A stretch of DNA of 64,000 bases from Anaerolineae bacterium (GTDB lineage: Bacteria > Chloroflexota > Anaerolineae > Aggregatilineales > Phototrophicaceae): contig JALHQT010000002.1 of assembly GCA_022841825.1 (NCBI GenBank), forward strand, positions 186,001 to 250,000, read 5' to 3'. The notes under the pieces were generated by a model. The model saw only the letters and a program-made list of their open reading frames with translations, was not told the origin of the DNA and did not search any database. A program made the position numbers and the translations under genes. Below are positions 27,501-34,999 of the stretch, piece by piece; positions within the stretch are counted from its first letter, which is position 1, and every line of letters begins with the position of its first letter.

Positions 27501-28427
27501 TTCGATACGACCAAAGACCTTAAGACATCGGAAGCCGATAAGAACGGCAAGCCCGTCAAGATCGTCGGTCTGGTCGCCGCCCTACGTAAGATGCCGACCA
27601 AGAACAAAGAAATGATGGCGATCATCACGCTCGAAGATCACTTCAGCACCATCGACGTCGTCTTCTTCCCACGCATCTGGCGCAAGCTGGAAGCCATGAT
27701 CCACGAGGGCGAGGTCTTGCAGTTCATGGGCAAGCTCGACCTTTCGCGCAGCGACCCGCAGGTGATCGGCGAGAATGTGTCGAGCGAGTTCGAGGCGGTC
27801 ACGTCGGACGCGGACTACATCCCGCTCGCCAAGGACACGGGCAAGCTGGCGTGGATGGGCGATGACGAGGCGCTGCCACCGTTCGAGTCGATGAGCGGCG
27901 ACAGCGAGGCGGATGAGGCATTCTTCGCGCCGCTGCCGGATGAGGCGATGCCTGCCGCGCCAGCTTCTGCACACAGCACCACCGTTTCATCCGCAGGGGG
28001 ATGGGGGGACGGTGGGGACCAGGGCGGGGCGGAGATGGCGCAGAATGAGGGGTTCGCACGCCAAGCCCCTACGGAACCGGTTGATCCTGATGCGCTGCCC
28101 TGGATCAATGGCGATGACGCGGAAGTTAATGGCGAAAGTGCGCCGCCAGACGCCCCGCCGGAAGAAGCGCAAGCGAGCGGGCGGCTGCTGGTCGTGCTGT
28201 TCCAACGCTCGGCGGATGGCGACCGCGACCTGCGGCGCTTCAACAAGCTCTTCCAGACGATCACGTCGTACCCTGGCGAAGACCGCTTCATGATCCAGAT
28301 CGACGCGCACATCGTCGAGTATCCGCACATCGGCATCGGCATTGCCGAACCGCTGCTGCGCACGCTGCACAAGCTGGTCGGCGCGGACAACGTGGCGGTG
28401 CGGGTGATGGGCGAGGTCGAGAGATGA
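24525..28427 (+). CDS. dnaE: DNA polymerase III subunit alpha
   Basis: 1300 residues. The catalytic subunit of the replicative polymerase. The N-terminal PHP domain begins FVHLHVHTEYSLLDGLSK; palm catalytic aspartates are in MPDIDIDFPDDRR (Asp near 402 and 404); fingers and beta-binding regions follow, then tandem HhH sequence and an OB fold near 1005-1060 (VKIVGLVAALRKMP). The stretch from about 1120 to 1215 is an unusual Gly/Ala/Pro/Glu-rich linker partly encoded by a palindromic repeat (residues 1175-1183) before a final C-terminal domain (LLVVLFQRSADGDRDLRRFN). No second dnaE is in the window. Confidence 0.97.
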   Translation: MTDQQFVHLHVHTEYSLLDGLSKIKKLVTRAAEHGMSALAITDHGTMFGVIDFYRACKNAGIKPILGVEGYMARRTMRDRDPKLDNKPYHLLLLAQNAAGYKNLLRIASTAQLEGYYYKPRIDKDYLVDNYDGIITTTGCLAAHIPSMIMEGQDERARQQIHEYVDIFGRDHFYLELQQHDIPELKPVNDWLIETAQRDNLNLVATNDVHYVDEDDFESHDTLLCIQTGALKHETNRMKMTDNSYFLADQARMWAHFGHIMDGAPLRNSLKIAEMSDVNLDDKTYHLPIFPVPEGYEADTYLRYLAQKGLRWRFGDRADEAIYQERLDRELGIIIRMGFPTYFLIVWDLLQFARHADIWWNVRGSGAGSLVAYSLGITNIDPILNNLLFERFLNPGRVSMPDIDIDFPDDRRMEMISYCSRKYGEDKVAAIITFGTMGAKAAVRDVGRALDVPLDLVNQAAKLIPTEPKPKKVMEYVEDNPELKKMYDTLPDIKRIVDTAEKLQGVSRHASTHAAGIIVADKPLVEYLPLHRLTNESKGDVESAIKQVTQFPMETCESIGLLKIDFLGLSTLSQLRLSCELIARYHGIRYTMENIPYRPPGDPDGNRRLEQAFQMISRGETIGVFQIESTGMQEMLRGMRPTKFEHIVAAVSLYRPGPMEFIPEYNDRMHGRKEIVYHHEKLRPILEETYAIITYQEQLMQIASELFGYSLGDADLMRRAVSKKKKEDLLKHKEIFLKNGPANGVDEATAAKIFDEIEFFANYGFNKSHAADYAVITVQSAYLKCHYPEEYMASLLTIYFDDSDKVTTFLAESKRLGIPILPPDVNASELNFAIEKRADGKRGIRFGLAAVKNAGVGALTHIIEARQMGGVFRDLRDFCERVDLRQVGKRTVESLIKVGAFSAFGVRPDLLPALDRIMAYSTERWKAHEVGQMSMFGGADAGGGDDELLANIHKEGDDISQREQLNWEKELLGFYVSSHPIDPVLSIIQGSNFDTTKDLKTSEADKNGKPVKIVGLVAALRKMPTKNKEMMAIITLEDHFSTIDVVFFPRIWRKLEAMIHEGEVLQFMGKLDLSRSDPQVIGENVSSEFEAVTSDADYIPLAKDTGKLAWMGDDEALPPFESMSGDSEADEAFFAPLPDEAMPAAPASAHSTTVSSAGGWGDGGDQGGAEMAQNEGFARQAPTEPVDPDALPWINGDDAEVNGESAPPDAPPEEAQASGRLLVVLFQRSADGDRDLRRFNKLFQTITSYPGEDRFMIQIDAHIVEYPHIGIGIAEPLLRTLHKLVGADNVAVRVMGEVER
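28049..28072. repeat. Palindromic element inside the dnaE linker
   Basis: GGGGTT-CGCACG-CCAAGCCCC followed by TAC. It matches the imperfect GGGTTTGGCGTGCCAAACCC-type repeat at 5028-5047 and the copy at 14432-14450. The reading frame of dnaE continues through it. The preceding 40 bases are also unusually G-rich. Confidence 0.7.
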
Positions 28428-28501
28428 TGCGCACCTACGACCGCCGCGACTTCGGCATGATGCGCCCGCGCCATATCGAGAGCTTCGTGCTGCTGCCGTG
28501 A
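28424..28501 (+). pseudogene. Left part of a split small ORF after dnaE
   Basis: A 25-codon frame overlapping the dnaE stop (ATGATG), reading MMRTYDRRDFGMMRPRHIES and then FVLLP before TGA. Its GC-rich codon use matches the host, and it stops where the AT-richer upstream region of the NYN gene begins. I interpret it as the 5' piece of a small gene whose 3' piece lies at 29343-29438. Confidence 0.45.
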
Positions 28502-28573
28502 CTTATCTTTAACGCTGCATCCATCTTCTACGCCTATAATTAAATTATGATCATCTTGGCTAAGGACAGAGTT

Positions 28574-29344
28574 ATGGCGTCAAAACGTCGGCTCGCGTTG
28601 TTGATCGATGCGGACAATGCGCAGGCATCACTGCTGCCCCAGATCGTCGATGCCGTCAGTCAACATGGTGTGATGACGACCCGCCGCATCTACGGCAATT
28701 GGTCACTGCCGCATCTCAGCCCTTGGCAGGACATCCTCAATACCTATGCGCTGAAGTCGCAACACCAGGTGAGCTGTACCCCAGGGAAAAACGTGACCGA
28801 TATTGCCCTCGTCATCGACGCAATGGACATCCTCTATACGACAAAAGATGTCGATGGATTCTGTATCGTTTCCAGCGACAGCGACTTCACACCCCTGGTC
28901 ATGCGGATTCGAGAGACGAGCCGCTTTGCGATCGGGATCGGACGCAGCAGCACGCCGACTACATTTGTCGAGGCGTGTGATGTCTTTATCTTCACTGAGA
29001 CCTTGAATGCAGCCTCCGCAAACGGTCAGAACCATGCAGTAGTGCCCGCGCCCCCAACGGTGCCCGCGCCCACCGCCGCGACTACGATTGCTCCCCCGCT
29101 CGAAAAGATGCTGCGCACGGCGTTTGCAGCAGCGGTTCAGGACGATGGATGGGCGCACTTGAGTGCGATGGGCACCTCACTGCGGCAGTCCGGTATCAAC
29201 TATGAACTGTATGGACATTCAAAACTCTCGCAACTGGTGGAGGCACACCGTCATCTCATCGAAACGCAAATGCGAAAAATTCCGGGTGGCGGTGAGATCA
29301 TGTACATACGCCTGAAGAAAAAGAAACCCAAGAAGGTTGACTGA
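28574..29344 (+). CDS. NYN domain protein with C-terminal OST-HTH/LOTUS-like domain
   Basis: 256 residues from ATG 28574, with AAGGA at 8-9 bases; ATG 28547 would add 9. The NYN (PIN-like) nuclease domain spans about 5-150: LALLIDADNAQ with the first acidic pair, KNVTDIALVIDAMDIL with the second, and FCIVSSDSDFTPLVMRIRE with the third, plus RIYGNW. After an Ala/Pro/Thr linker (NHAVVPAPPTVPAPTAATT), residues 185-245 look like a LOTUS/OST-HTH fold. This pairing is known from LabA/DUF88-type RNases acting on RNA. TATAAT at 28535-28540 may be its -10. Confidence 0.83.
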   Translation: MASKRRLALLIDADNAQASLLPQIVDAVSQHGVMTTRRIYGNWSLPHLSPWQDILNTYALKSQHQVSCTPGKNVTDIALVIDAMDILYTTKDVDGFCIVSSDSDFTPLVMRIRETSRFAIGIGRSSTPTTFVEACDVFIFTETLNAASANGQNHAVVPAPPTVPAPTAATTIAPPLEKMLRTAFAAAVQDDGWAHLSAMGTSLRQSGINYELYGHSKLSQLVEAHRHLIETQMRKIPGGGEIMYIRLKKKKPKKVD

Positions 29345-29438
29345 GCGCCTCGTCACCCACCTGGGCGACGATCAGGAGTGGAAGCGTCCGTGCTGGCATG
29401 TCGTGAGCGGCGGGCGGCTGCCCGAAGTTCCGCGCTAA
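29343..29438 (+). pseudogene. Right part of a split small ORF
   Basis: Open frame starting just after the NYN stop and reading ERLVTHLGDDQEWKRPCWHV and then VSGGRLPEVPR, stop TAA. It has no start codon or ribosome site of its own, but shows host-like codon use and protein-like composition (Trp, Cys, His). Joined to 28424-28501 it would give a continuous protein of about 57 residues. Its end overlaps the stop of the GNAT gene on the other strand. Confidence 0.45.
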
Positions 29439-29848
29439 TCACATGCCTGACGGTCGTAATGGCGCATGATCATCCCGCTGTACGGCGTCATGCCCAGGCG
29501 AGCATAGAACGGCTGCACGTCAGGGTCGCAAATCAGATCGACCATGTAGAGCGGGCGCAGCGCTGCCAGCATCCGCTGCACCAACGCCGTGCCGATCCCC
29601 TGCCCACGATAAGCGGTCAGCACTTCGAGATGCGGAATATACGCCGCGCTGACTCCATCGCTGATCGCCGTGATAAAGCCGACGACATCCCCGCTGACAT
29701 CCTCGACCGCCAGCACGACGGCGTAGCTGCCCTGGAGGATGCGAAGATGTGCTTCCGGGCTGGGCGGGTGGGGCCAGCCTGCGAAGAACCCCCCGCGCAG
29801 CCGGTCGGCGGTGATGCCCGCAAGTGAGTCTGTATATCGAATATTCAT
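29435..29848 (-). CDS. GNAT family N-acetyltransferase
   Basis: 137 residues from ATG 29848. Single GNAT domain: AVVLAVEDVSGDVVGFITAI (beta4), HLEVLTAYRGQGIGTALVQRMLAAL containing the acetyl-CoA binding R/Q-x-x-G-x-G/A, and VDLICDPDVQPFYARLGM at the C-terminus (the YxxxGF-like end). Acceptor unknown; the sequence is like small-molecule acetyltransferases. It lies 6 bases downstream of ppk2 on the same strand, so the two may share a transcript. Confidence 0.85.
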   Translation of the reverse strand: MNIRYTDSLAGITADRLRGGFFAGWPHPPSPEAHLRILQGSYAVVLAVEDVSGDVVGFITAISDGVSAAYIPHLEVLTAYRGQGIGTALVQRMLAALRPLYMVDLICDPDVQPFYARLGMTPYSGMIMRHYDRQACD

Positions 29849-29857
29849 CAACTATCG

Positions 29858-30790
29858 CTATCCGCGCTTGCCGTTCTTTTTGTCCGCTTTCTCGCCTTTC
29901 ACGTCCGAGTAGAAGTCCGTCACAATGGCGTGCGCCTCGCGCGGCGGGCGATGGTAGTTGGCGTCGGCGGGCGGGCGCTTCTTCAGCTTGACGGGCGCAG
30001 GCATCGACTTGACGTAATCCGGGAACAGGTTCAGCAAATGGCGGATGCAGTTCAGGTGCGCCCGCCGCTTGTCGTCGGCATCGACCTGGTACCAGTGCGC
30101 TTCGGCGATGTCGGTATACTCCAGCATCGTGTCTTTCGCCTTCGAGTACTCGACCCAGCGCTCGCGCGAAATCAGATCCATCGGACTGAGCTTCCATGCC
30201 TTCGCCGGATTGCCCGCGCGATCCTGGAAGCGCCGCTCCTGCTCGTCGTCGCTGACCGAGAGCCAGTACTTGAGCAGGTGAATGCCGCTGCGCGCCAGCA
30301 TCCGCTCGAACTCCGGGCAGGAATGCAGAAATTCCCAGTACTCGTCATCCGTGCAAAAGCCCATGACGCGCTCGACGCCCGCGCGGTTGTACCAACTGCG
30401 GTCGAAGATGACGACCTCGCCCGCCGCTGGCAGATGTGCCGTGTAGCGCTGGAAATACCACTGCGTGCGCTCGGTGTCGCTCGGCTTGCTGAGGGCGACC
30501 AGTCGCACGCCGCGCGGATTGAGCGGCTCGGTGATGCGTTTGATCGTGCCGCCTTTGCCCGCCGCGTCGCGCCCCTCGAACAGGATCAGCACGCGCTGCC
30601 CCGTCTCTTTGACCCAGTACTGCCAGCGCACCAGCTCGAATTGCAGCCGCGCCAGCTCCTCCTCGTAAAAGCCGCGCGGCAGGCGTGGGCGTTTGTCGCC
30701 AGTGATTTCGCTGGCGACATGGCGCACGATGTCCTGCTCCGGTTTGAACGGTTGGACTTCGTCCTTGTGATTCTTGCTTTTCTTGCTCAT
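29858..30790 (-). CDS. ppk2: Polyphosphate kinase 2 family protein
   Basis: 310 residues from ATG 30790, with GAGGGAG at 8 bases; the longer frame is repeat-derived. PPK2 uses polyphosphate to phosphorylate nucleoside mono- or diphosphates. The single-domain form shows Walker A GRDAAGKGGTIKR, the lid/Arg region RGVRLVALSKPSDTERTQWYFQRY, Walker B VIFDRSWYNRAGVERVMGF and KLSPMDLISRERW. Length and the single domain fit class I PPK2 (NDP or ADP/GDP phosphorylation). The Lys-rich C-terminus is typical. Confidence 0.93.
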   Translation of the reverse strand: MSKKSKNHKDEVQPFKPEQDIVRHVASEITGDKRPRLPRGFYEEELARLQFELVRWQYWVKETGQRVLILFEGRDAAGKGGTIKRITEPLNPRGVRLVALSKPSDTERTQWYFQRYTAHLPAAGEVVIFDRSWYNRAGVERVMGFCTDDEYWEFLHSCPEFERMLARSGIHLLKYWLSVSDDEQERRFQDRAGNPAKAWKLSPMDLISRERWVEYSKAKDTMLEYTDIAEAHWYQVDADDKRRAHLNCIRHLLNLFPDYVKSMPAPVKLKKRPPADANYHRPPREAHAIVTDFYSDVKGEKADKKNGKRG

Positions 30791-30838
30791 GGTCGATGCT
30801 CCCTCAAAGCTACACGTGTCCTGGATACACAGGCTGAG

Positions 30839-30986
30839 AGTGCGTGGTGCGTGGTGCGAAGTGCGAAAATACATTCAGAATGCGCCGAGGTACCTCGGAA
30901 GAGGCAGTGCAAAGTCTCTCTGTGGGATGCCTCGTCTCTACAACCGGCGAATTTGTGTGTTCGCACCACGCACCACGCACTTCGCA
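30839..30986. repeat. Family B inverted repeat between ppk2 and trpB2
   Basis: Arms of 21 bases built from GTGCGTGGTGCGTGGTGCGAA (one base over 20 when counted fully) at 30840-30860 and the exact reverse complement at 30960-30980, enclosing about 100 bases. The right end abuts the TAG stop of trpB2 (30987-30989), so the element forms the 3' untranslated region. The loop contains a weak GGATGCCTCGTCTCTACA, a relic of family A. Confidence 0.85.
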
Positions 30987-32351
30987 CTATACGACGGGTA
31001 ATGCCGCCATCGCCTTCTCGACCGCTTCCGCCGGATACTCGAAGTCTTCCAGCCTGCCGCTCAGGTAAGCGTCGTACGCCGCCATGTCAAAGTGCCCATG
31101 CCCGCACAGGTTGAAGAGGATCGTCTTCTTCTCACCCGACTCTTTACACTTGAGCGCTTCCTGGATCACCGTCGCAATCGCGTGCGTCGGTTCCGGCGCG
31201 GGCACGATGCCCTCGGCACGGGCGAACTGCACCCCCGCCTTGAACGTCTCCAACTGCGAGACCGCGCGCGCATCGATCAAGCCCTGGTCGTACAGCTCGC
31301 AGACGATGCTCGCCATGCCGTGATAGCGCAGCCCGCCCGCATGGAAGGGCGGTGGCACGTAGTCCTTGCCGAGCGTGTACATCTTGACCATCGGTGCCAG
31401 CCCGGCGGTATCGCCGAAGTCGTAGGCATACACGCCTTTCGTCAGGCTGGGGCAGGCGGCAGGTTCGACGGCGATGATGTGCGTGCGTTTGCCCTGGCGC
31501 AGGTTGTTGGCGACGAACGGCAGCGCGATGCCCGCGAAGTTGCTGCCGCCGCCCGTGCAGCCGACGATGATGTCCGGGAATTCGCCCGCCATCTCCATCT
31601 GCTCAATCGCCTCCAAGCCGATGACCGTCTGATGCATCAGCACATGATTAAGCACCGAGCCAAGCGCGTACTTGTACTTGCCGCCGCTGGTCGCCGCCGC
31701 CTCGACCGCCTCGCTGATGGCGATGCCGAGCGAGCCGCTGCTATCGGGATTCTTCGCCAGGATCGCGCGCCCGGAATTGGTACGGTCGCTGGGGCTGGCG
31801 TAGACGTTCGCGCCGAACGTCTGCATGATCGAGCGGCGGTAGGGCTTCTGCTGGTATGAGACTTTGACCATGTAGACTTCGCACGCCAGCCCGAACATAT
31901 CGCAGGCAATCGAGAGCGCCGTGCCCCATTGCCCCGCGCCGGTCTCGGTCGTCAAGCCGTAGACGCCTTCCTGCTGGTTGTAATATGCCTGCGGGGTGGC
32001 GGTGTTCAGCTTGTGGCTGCCGCTCGGCGAGACGCCTTCGTATTTGTAGTAGATGTGCGCGGGAGTATCGAGCACCTGCTCCAGACGGCGCGCGCGGATG
32101 AGCGGAGTCGGACGCCAGAGCTTGTAGATCTCGCGCACTTCTTCCGGGATTTCGATGTACTGCTCCTGGCTGACTTCCTGCATGATGAGCGCCATCGGGA
32201 AGAGCGGGGCGAGGTCGTCGGGACCGATGGGCTGATGTGTGCCGGGGTGCAGCACGGGTGGCAGCGGGCGCGGCAGATCATGCTGGATGTTGTACCACGC
32301 GCGCGGAAGATGGGATTGCGGCAGATCGTAACGTTTGTCCTGGTCGGTCAT
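30987..32351 (-). CDS. TrpB-like pyridoxal-phosphate enzyme (TrpB2 type)
   Basis: 454 residues from ATG 32351 with AAAGGAAG upstream; ATG 32396 is unlikely. This PLP enzyme belongs to the tryptophan synthase beta-like group TrpB2, which is longer than TrpB1 at its N-terminus. Visible signs: [16 protein letters not shown] Lys in [13 protein letters not shown], the Gly loop [14 protein letters not shown] and the C-terminal [11 protein letters not shown]. No trpA is next to it, which fits the view that TrpB2 works alone, converting indole or phosphoserine with little dependence on an alpha subunit. Confidence 0.9.
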   Translation of the reverse strand: MTDQDKRYDLPQSHLPRAWYNIQHDLPRPLPPVLHPGTHQPIGPDDLAPLFPMALIMQEVSQEQYIEIPEEVREIYKLWRPTPLIRARRLEQVLDTPAHIYYKYEGVSPSGSHKLNTATPQAYYNQQEGVYGLTTETGAGQWGTALSIACDMFGLACEVYMVKVSYQQKPYRRSIMQTFGANVYASPSDRTNSGRAILAKNPDSSGSLGIAISEAVEAAATSGGKYKYALGSVLNHVLMHQTVIGLEAIEQMEMAGEFPDIIVGCTGGGSNFAGIALPFVANNLRQGKRTHIIAVEPAACPSLTKGVYAYDFGDTAGLAPMVKMYTLGKDYVPPPFHAGGLRYHGMASIVCELYDQGLIDARAVSQLETFKAGVQFARAEGIVPAPEPTHAIATVIQEALKCKESGEKKTILFNLCGHGHFDMAAYDAYLSGRLEDFEYPAEAVEKAMAALPVV

Positions 32352-32408
32352 ACAGAAGTCTTCCTTTACGTCTAGGTATTGAAAAGAACAAGCCATGTTT
32401 AAGCGGCA

Positions 32409-32425
32409 GTGCGTGGTGCGAAGTG
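32409..32425. repeat. Solo family B fragment
   Basis: GTGCGTGGTGCGAAGTG, a single arm without a partner, 58 bases upstream of the trpB2 ATG in the divergent trpB2-pfkA gap. Confidence 0.7.
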
Positions 32426-32517
32426 TAGCCCAAATCGATCCTCGCCTCTAGCGAATCAGTCGAGGGGGATTACAATACTGGCGGCGCAATCATAAAACCC
32501 AGACAGGTGTAACTTCC

Positions 32518-33486
32518 ATGAAGCGCATAGCAGTGATGACCAGCGGCGGTGATGCGCCTGGCATGAACGCCGCCATCCGTGCCGTCGTGCGTACTGGTCT
32601 TGAACATGGGCTTGATGTCTTTGGCATTCGTCAGGCATATACAGGCTTACTCAACGGCGATTTTGAACAGCTCACCAGCGTTGAGGTCAGCGGCATCCTC
32701 CAGCGCGGCGGCACGATTTTGCAGACCGCCCGCAACGAAGAGTTCAAGACCGAAGCCGGGCAGATGAAGGGACTTCGCCGTCTCAACGAACACAAGATCG
32801 ACGCGCTGATCGTCATCGGTGGCAATGGCAGCCTGACGGGTGCGCTGGAGCTGGAAAGGAAAGGCATCCCCGTCGTCGGCATCCCTGGCAGCATCGACAA
32901 CGACATCGACAAGACCGATATGAGCATCGGCGTGGACAGCGCACTTAATATCATTCTCGACGGTCTCGACCGCCTGCGCGACACGGCGACCTCTCACCAG
33001 CGCGCGTTCCTCGTCGAGACAATGGGGCGCAACTGCGGGTATCTGGCGCTCATGGGCGGCATCCTCGGCGGCGCGGAAATCGTCGTCACGCCGGAGCGCC
33101 CGGCGACCGAAGAACAGATCGCCAAAGCGCTGGAAGACGCCTACGTGCGCGGCAAATCGCACGCCGTCGCCGTCATCGCCGAAGGCGCGCCGACCAAGGT
33201 GACGAAGCTGATGGACTACCTCTCCAGCCACAAGAGCGTCGGCTTTGAAGTCCGCCTGACCATCCTGGGGCACATCCAGCGCGGCGGCAGCCCCACCGCG
33301 TTTGACCGCCTGCTGGCGACACGCATGGGCGTCAACGCGGTCAAGTTCCTGATGGAGGGCAAGCGCGGCGTCATGACGGCGATGCAGGGGCGCAAAATCG
33401 AGGCGGTTCCGATTGAGGACGCCATCCGGGAAATCCGCCCCATCAGCGAGTCGTATTTCGAGATGCAGCGCTTCCTGTCGCGCTAA
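32518..33486 (+). CDS. pfkA: ATP-dependent 6-phosphofructokinase
   Basis: 322 residues, the normal bacterial length. Glycolytic enzyme that phosphorylates fructose 6-phosphate. Motifs: TSGGDAPGMNAAIRAVV, GGNGSLTGA (Gly at the position that separates ATP-dependent from PPi-dependent enzymes), PGSIDNDIDKTDMSIGVDSALN with the catalytic Asp, and ETMGRNCGYLAL. The C-terminal effector half has LGHIQRGGSPTAFDR. The start is preceded by AGGTG. A weak TACAAT at 32471-32476 may be its -10. Confidence 0.96.
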   Translation: MKRIAVMTSGGDAPGMNAAIRAVVRTGLEHGLDVFGIRQAYTGLLNGDFEQLTSVEVSGILQRGGTILQTARNEEFKTEAGQMKGLRRLNEHKIDALIVIGGNGSLTGALELERKGIPVVGIPGSIDNDIDKTDMSIGVDSALNIILDGLDRLRDTATSHQRAFLVETMGRNCGYLALMGGILGGAEIVVTPERPATEEQIAKALEDAYVRGKSHAVAVIAEGAPTKVTKLMDYLSSHKSVGFEVRLTILGHIQRGGSPTAFDRLLATRMGVNAVKFLMEGKRGVMTAMQGRKIEAVPIEDAIREIRPISESYFEMQRFLSR

Positions 33487-33560
33487 AGTGCGAGGTGCAG
33501 GGTGCGCCGTGCGAAAAAGTACCTATCCGCATCCCGCACTGCGCATCGTGCACACGACAA
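33487..33560. repeat. Family B element abutting the pfkA stop
   Basis: Starts at the base after the TAA: AGTGCGAGGTGCAGGGTGCG, continuing to GTGCGAAAAAG, with a degenerate complementary right half, CGCACTGCGCATCGTGCAC, at 33535-33553. It forms a long imperfect hairpin in the 97-base gap before the lipocalin-like gene. Confidence 0.75.
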
Positions 33561-33583
33561 GACATCTGTGAGGTTTTCCACGA

Positions 33584-34000
33584 ATGCCCCCACCTTTCGC
33601 CGGTACCTGGCTGCTGGTTTCGCAGCATACGATCCACCCTGACGGGCGCGTCGTCGTCACACGCGGCGAACACCCACGCGGCGTGATCATGTATGACGAC
33701 CTCGGCAATATGTCCGTCCACCTCATGCGCACGGATGGTGATGCCGAACGCTACACCGACCTGAACGACTTCGAGACGGCGATGGAGGGCTATCACGCCT
33801 ACTTCGGCACGTATGAGGTCAGCGAAGCGGAGCAGATCGTCCGCCATTTTGTCGTCGGCGCGGCATACCCGCCCTATCGCGGCAGCGTGCAGGAGCGTCA
33901 TTATGCCTTTGACGGCGACCATCTGACGCTGACCGTCCACGCCAAAGACGGCACGCAGCGCGTGATTGTCTGGGTACGCGCGCGCGGCAGGATGCCATGA
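33584..34000 (+). CDS. Lipocalin-like domain protein
   Basis: 138 residues with no signal peptide. The pattern FAGTWLLVSQ at the start, then GVIMYDDLGNMSVHLMR and YFGTYEVSEAEQIVRHFV, matches the Lipocalin_5 type of small beta-barrel proteins (G-x-W near the first strand, YD-x-x-G-x-MS-x-x). Ligand unknown. Its stop overlaps the start of the dehydratase gene (ATGA), so these two are coupled. Confidence 0.78.
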   Translation: MPPPFAGTWLLVSQHTIHPDGRVVVTRGEHPRGVIMYDDLGNMSVHLMRTDGDAERYTDLNDFETAMEGYHAYFGTYEVSEAEQIVRHFVVGAAYPPYRGSVQERHYAFDGDHLTLTVHAKDGTQRVIVWVRARGRMP

Positions 34001-34941
34001 GCGTGGCGACCGTGGCGTTGGCGGATGTCTTCCATGCGCGTAATCGGCTGGCGCCCTACCTGATCCCCACGCCCCTCGAAGCCGCGCCAGAGCTTGGCTC
34101 GAACACCTGGCTTAAGCTGGAAAACACCAACAAGACGCACTCGTTCAAGATTCGCGGTGCGCTCAATGCCCTGCTGGCGCTCGATGACGCTGCGCGCGAG
34201 CGCGGCATCATCGCCGCGTCGTCGGGCAATCATGCCCAGGGCATCGCCTGCGCCGCCCATCTGCTCGGCGTGAACGCGCGCATCGTCATGTCCAAGCACG
34301 CTGCCAAACGTAAGATCGCCGGGGTGAAGCGTTGGGGTGGCGAAGTCATCCTGCATGGCGAAGGCTACACCGAAGCCGAGGCGGAAGCGCTGCGCCTGCG
34401 CGATTGCGATGGCTTGACGTTCGTCTCGCCCTACAACGACCCGCAGGTGATCGCCGGGCAGGGGACGATCGGGTTGGAGATTTGCGAGTCGCTGCCGAAG
34501 ATCGCGCGGGTGATCGTGCCCGTCGGCGGCGGCGGTTTGATCAGCGGGATCGCGCTGGCGATCAAGAGCCTGTGCCCCTCCGTCGAGGTGATCGGCGTCA
34601 ACCCGCTGCGCGCACCCACCATGTACAACGCCTTCTATGCCGAGCATCTGCCCGACCCGGAGGAGAGCATCGCCGATGCCCTGCCCGGCGCGATTGAAGC
34701 GGAGTCGATCACCCTCGCGCTGACACGGCAGTATGTGGATCGGATCGTGCTGGTCGAGGAGCGGGCGATCAAACAAGCGATGCGCTGGCTGCTGGCGGAA
34801 CAGGGCTGGCTGGTCGAAGGCGGCGGCGCGGTCGGGGTGGCGGCGCTGCAATGGGGGCTGATCGCGGACAGCAGCGCACCGACCTGTGTGATCATCAGCG
34901 GCGGGAATGTTGATGCGGAAGTCGTGAAGCGCGTCTTGTGA
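33997..34941 (+). CDS. Threonine/serine dehydratase or racemase (PLP fold type II)
   Basis: 314 residues. PLP Lys lies in KTHSFKIRGALNAL, followed by SSGNHAQGIACAAHLLG, KHAAKRKIAGVKRWGGEV and the Gly loop PVGGGGLISGIALAI; the Ser/Cys of the C-terminal strand is in CVIISGGNVD. No ACT regulatory domain, so it resembles catabolic TdcB or serine racemase rather than biosynthetic IlvA. It would deaminate threonine or serine to a keto acid. Translationally coupled to the lipocalin-like gene. Confidence 0.87.
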   Translation: MSVATVALADVFHARNRLAPYLIPTPLEAAPELGSNTWLKLENTNKTHSFKIRGALNALLALDDAARERGIIAASSGNHAQGIACAAHLLGVNARIVMSKHAAKRKIAGVKRWGGEVILHGEGYTEAEAEALRLRDCDGLTFVSPYNDPQVIAGQGTIGLEICESLPKIARVIVPVGGGGLISGIALAIKSLCPSVEVIGVNPLRAPTMYNAFYAEHLPDPEESIADALPGAIEAESITLALTRQYVDRIVLVEERAIKQAMRWLLAEQGWLVEGGGAVGVAALQWGLIADSSAPTCVIISGGNVDAEVVKRVL

Positions 34942-34999
34942 CGAGTGTTTGCGAATTCTTGGGGTAACCCGATCCCCTGAGACGAGTTATGCTATCCGG

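Noticed and set aside
30787-31114. Small frames encoding HHAPRTTH-like peptides in several places
   Set aside because: They are translations of family B palindromes, recur in different frames and strands, and have no ribosome sites.
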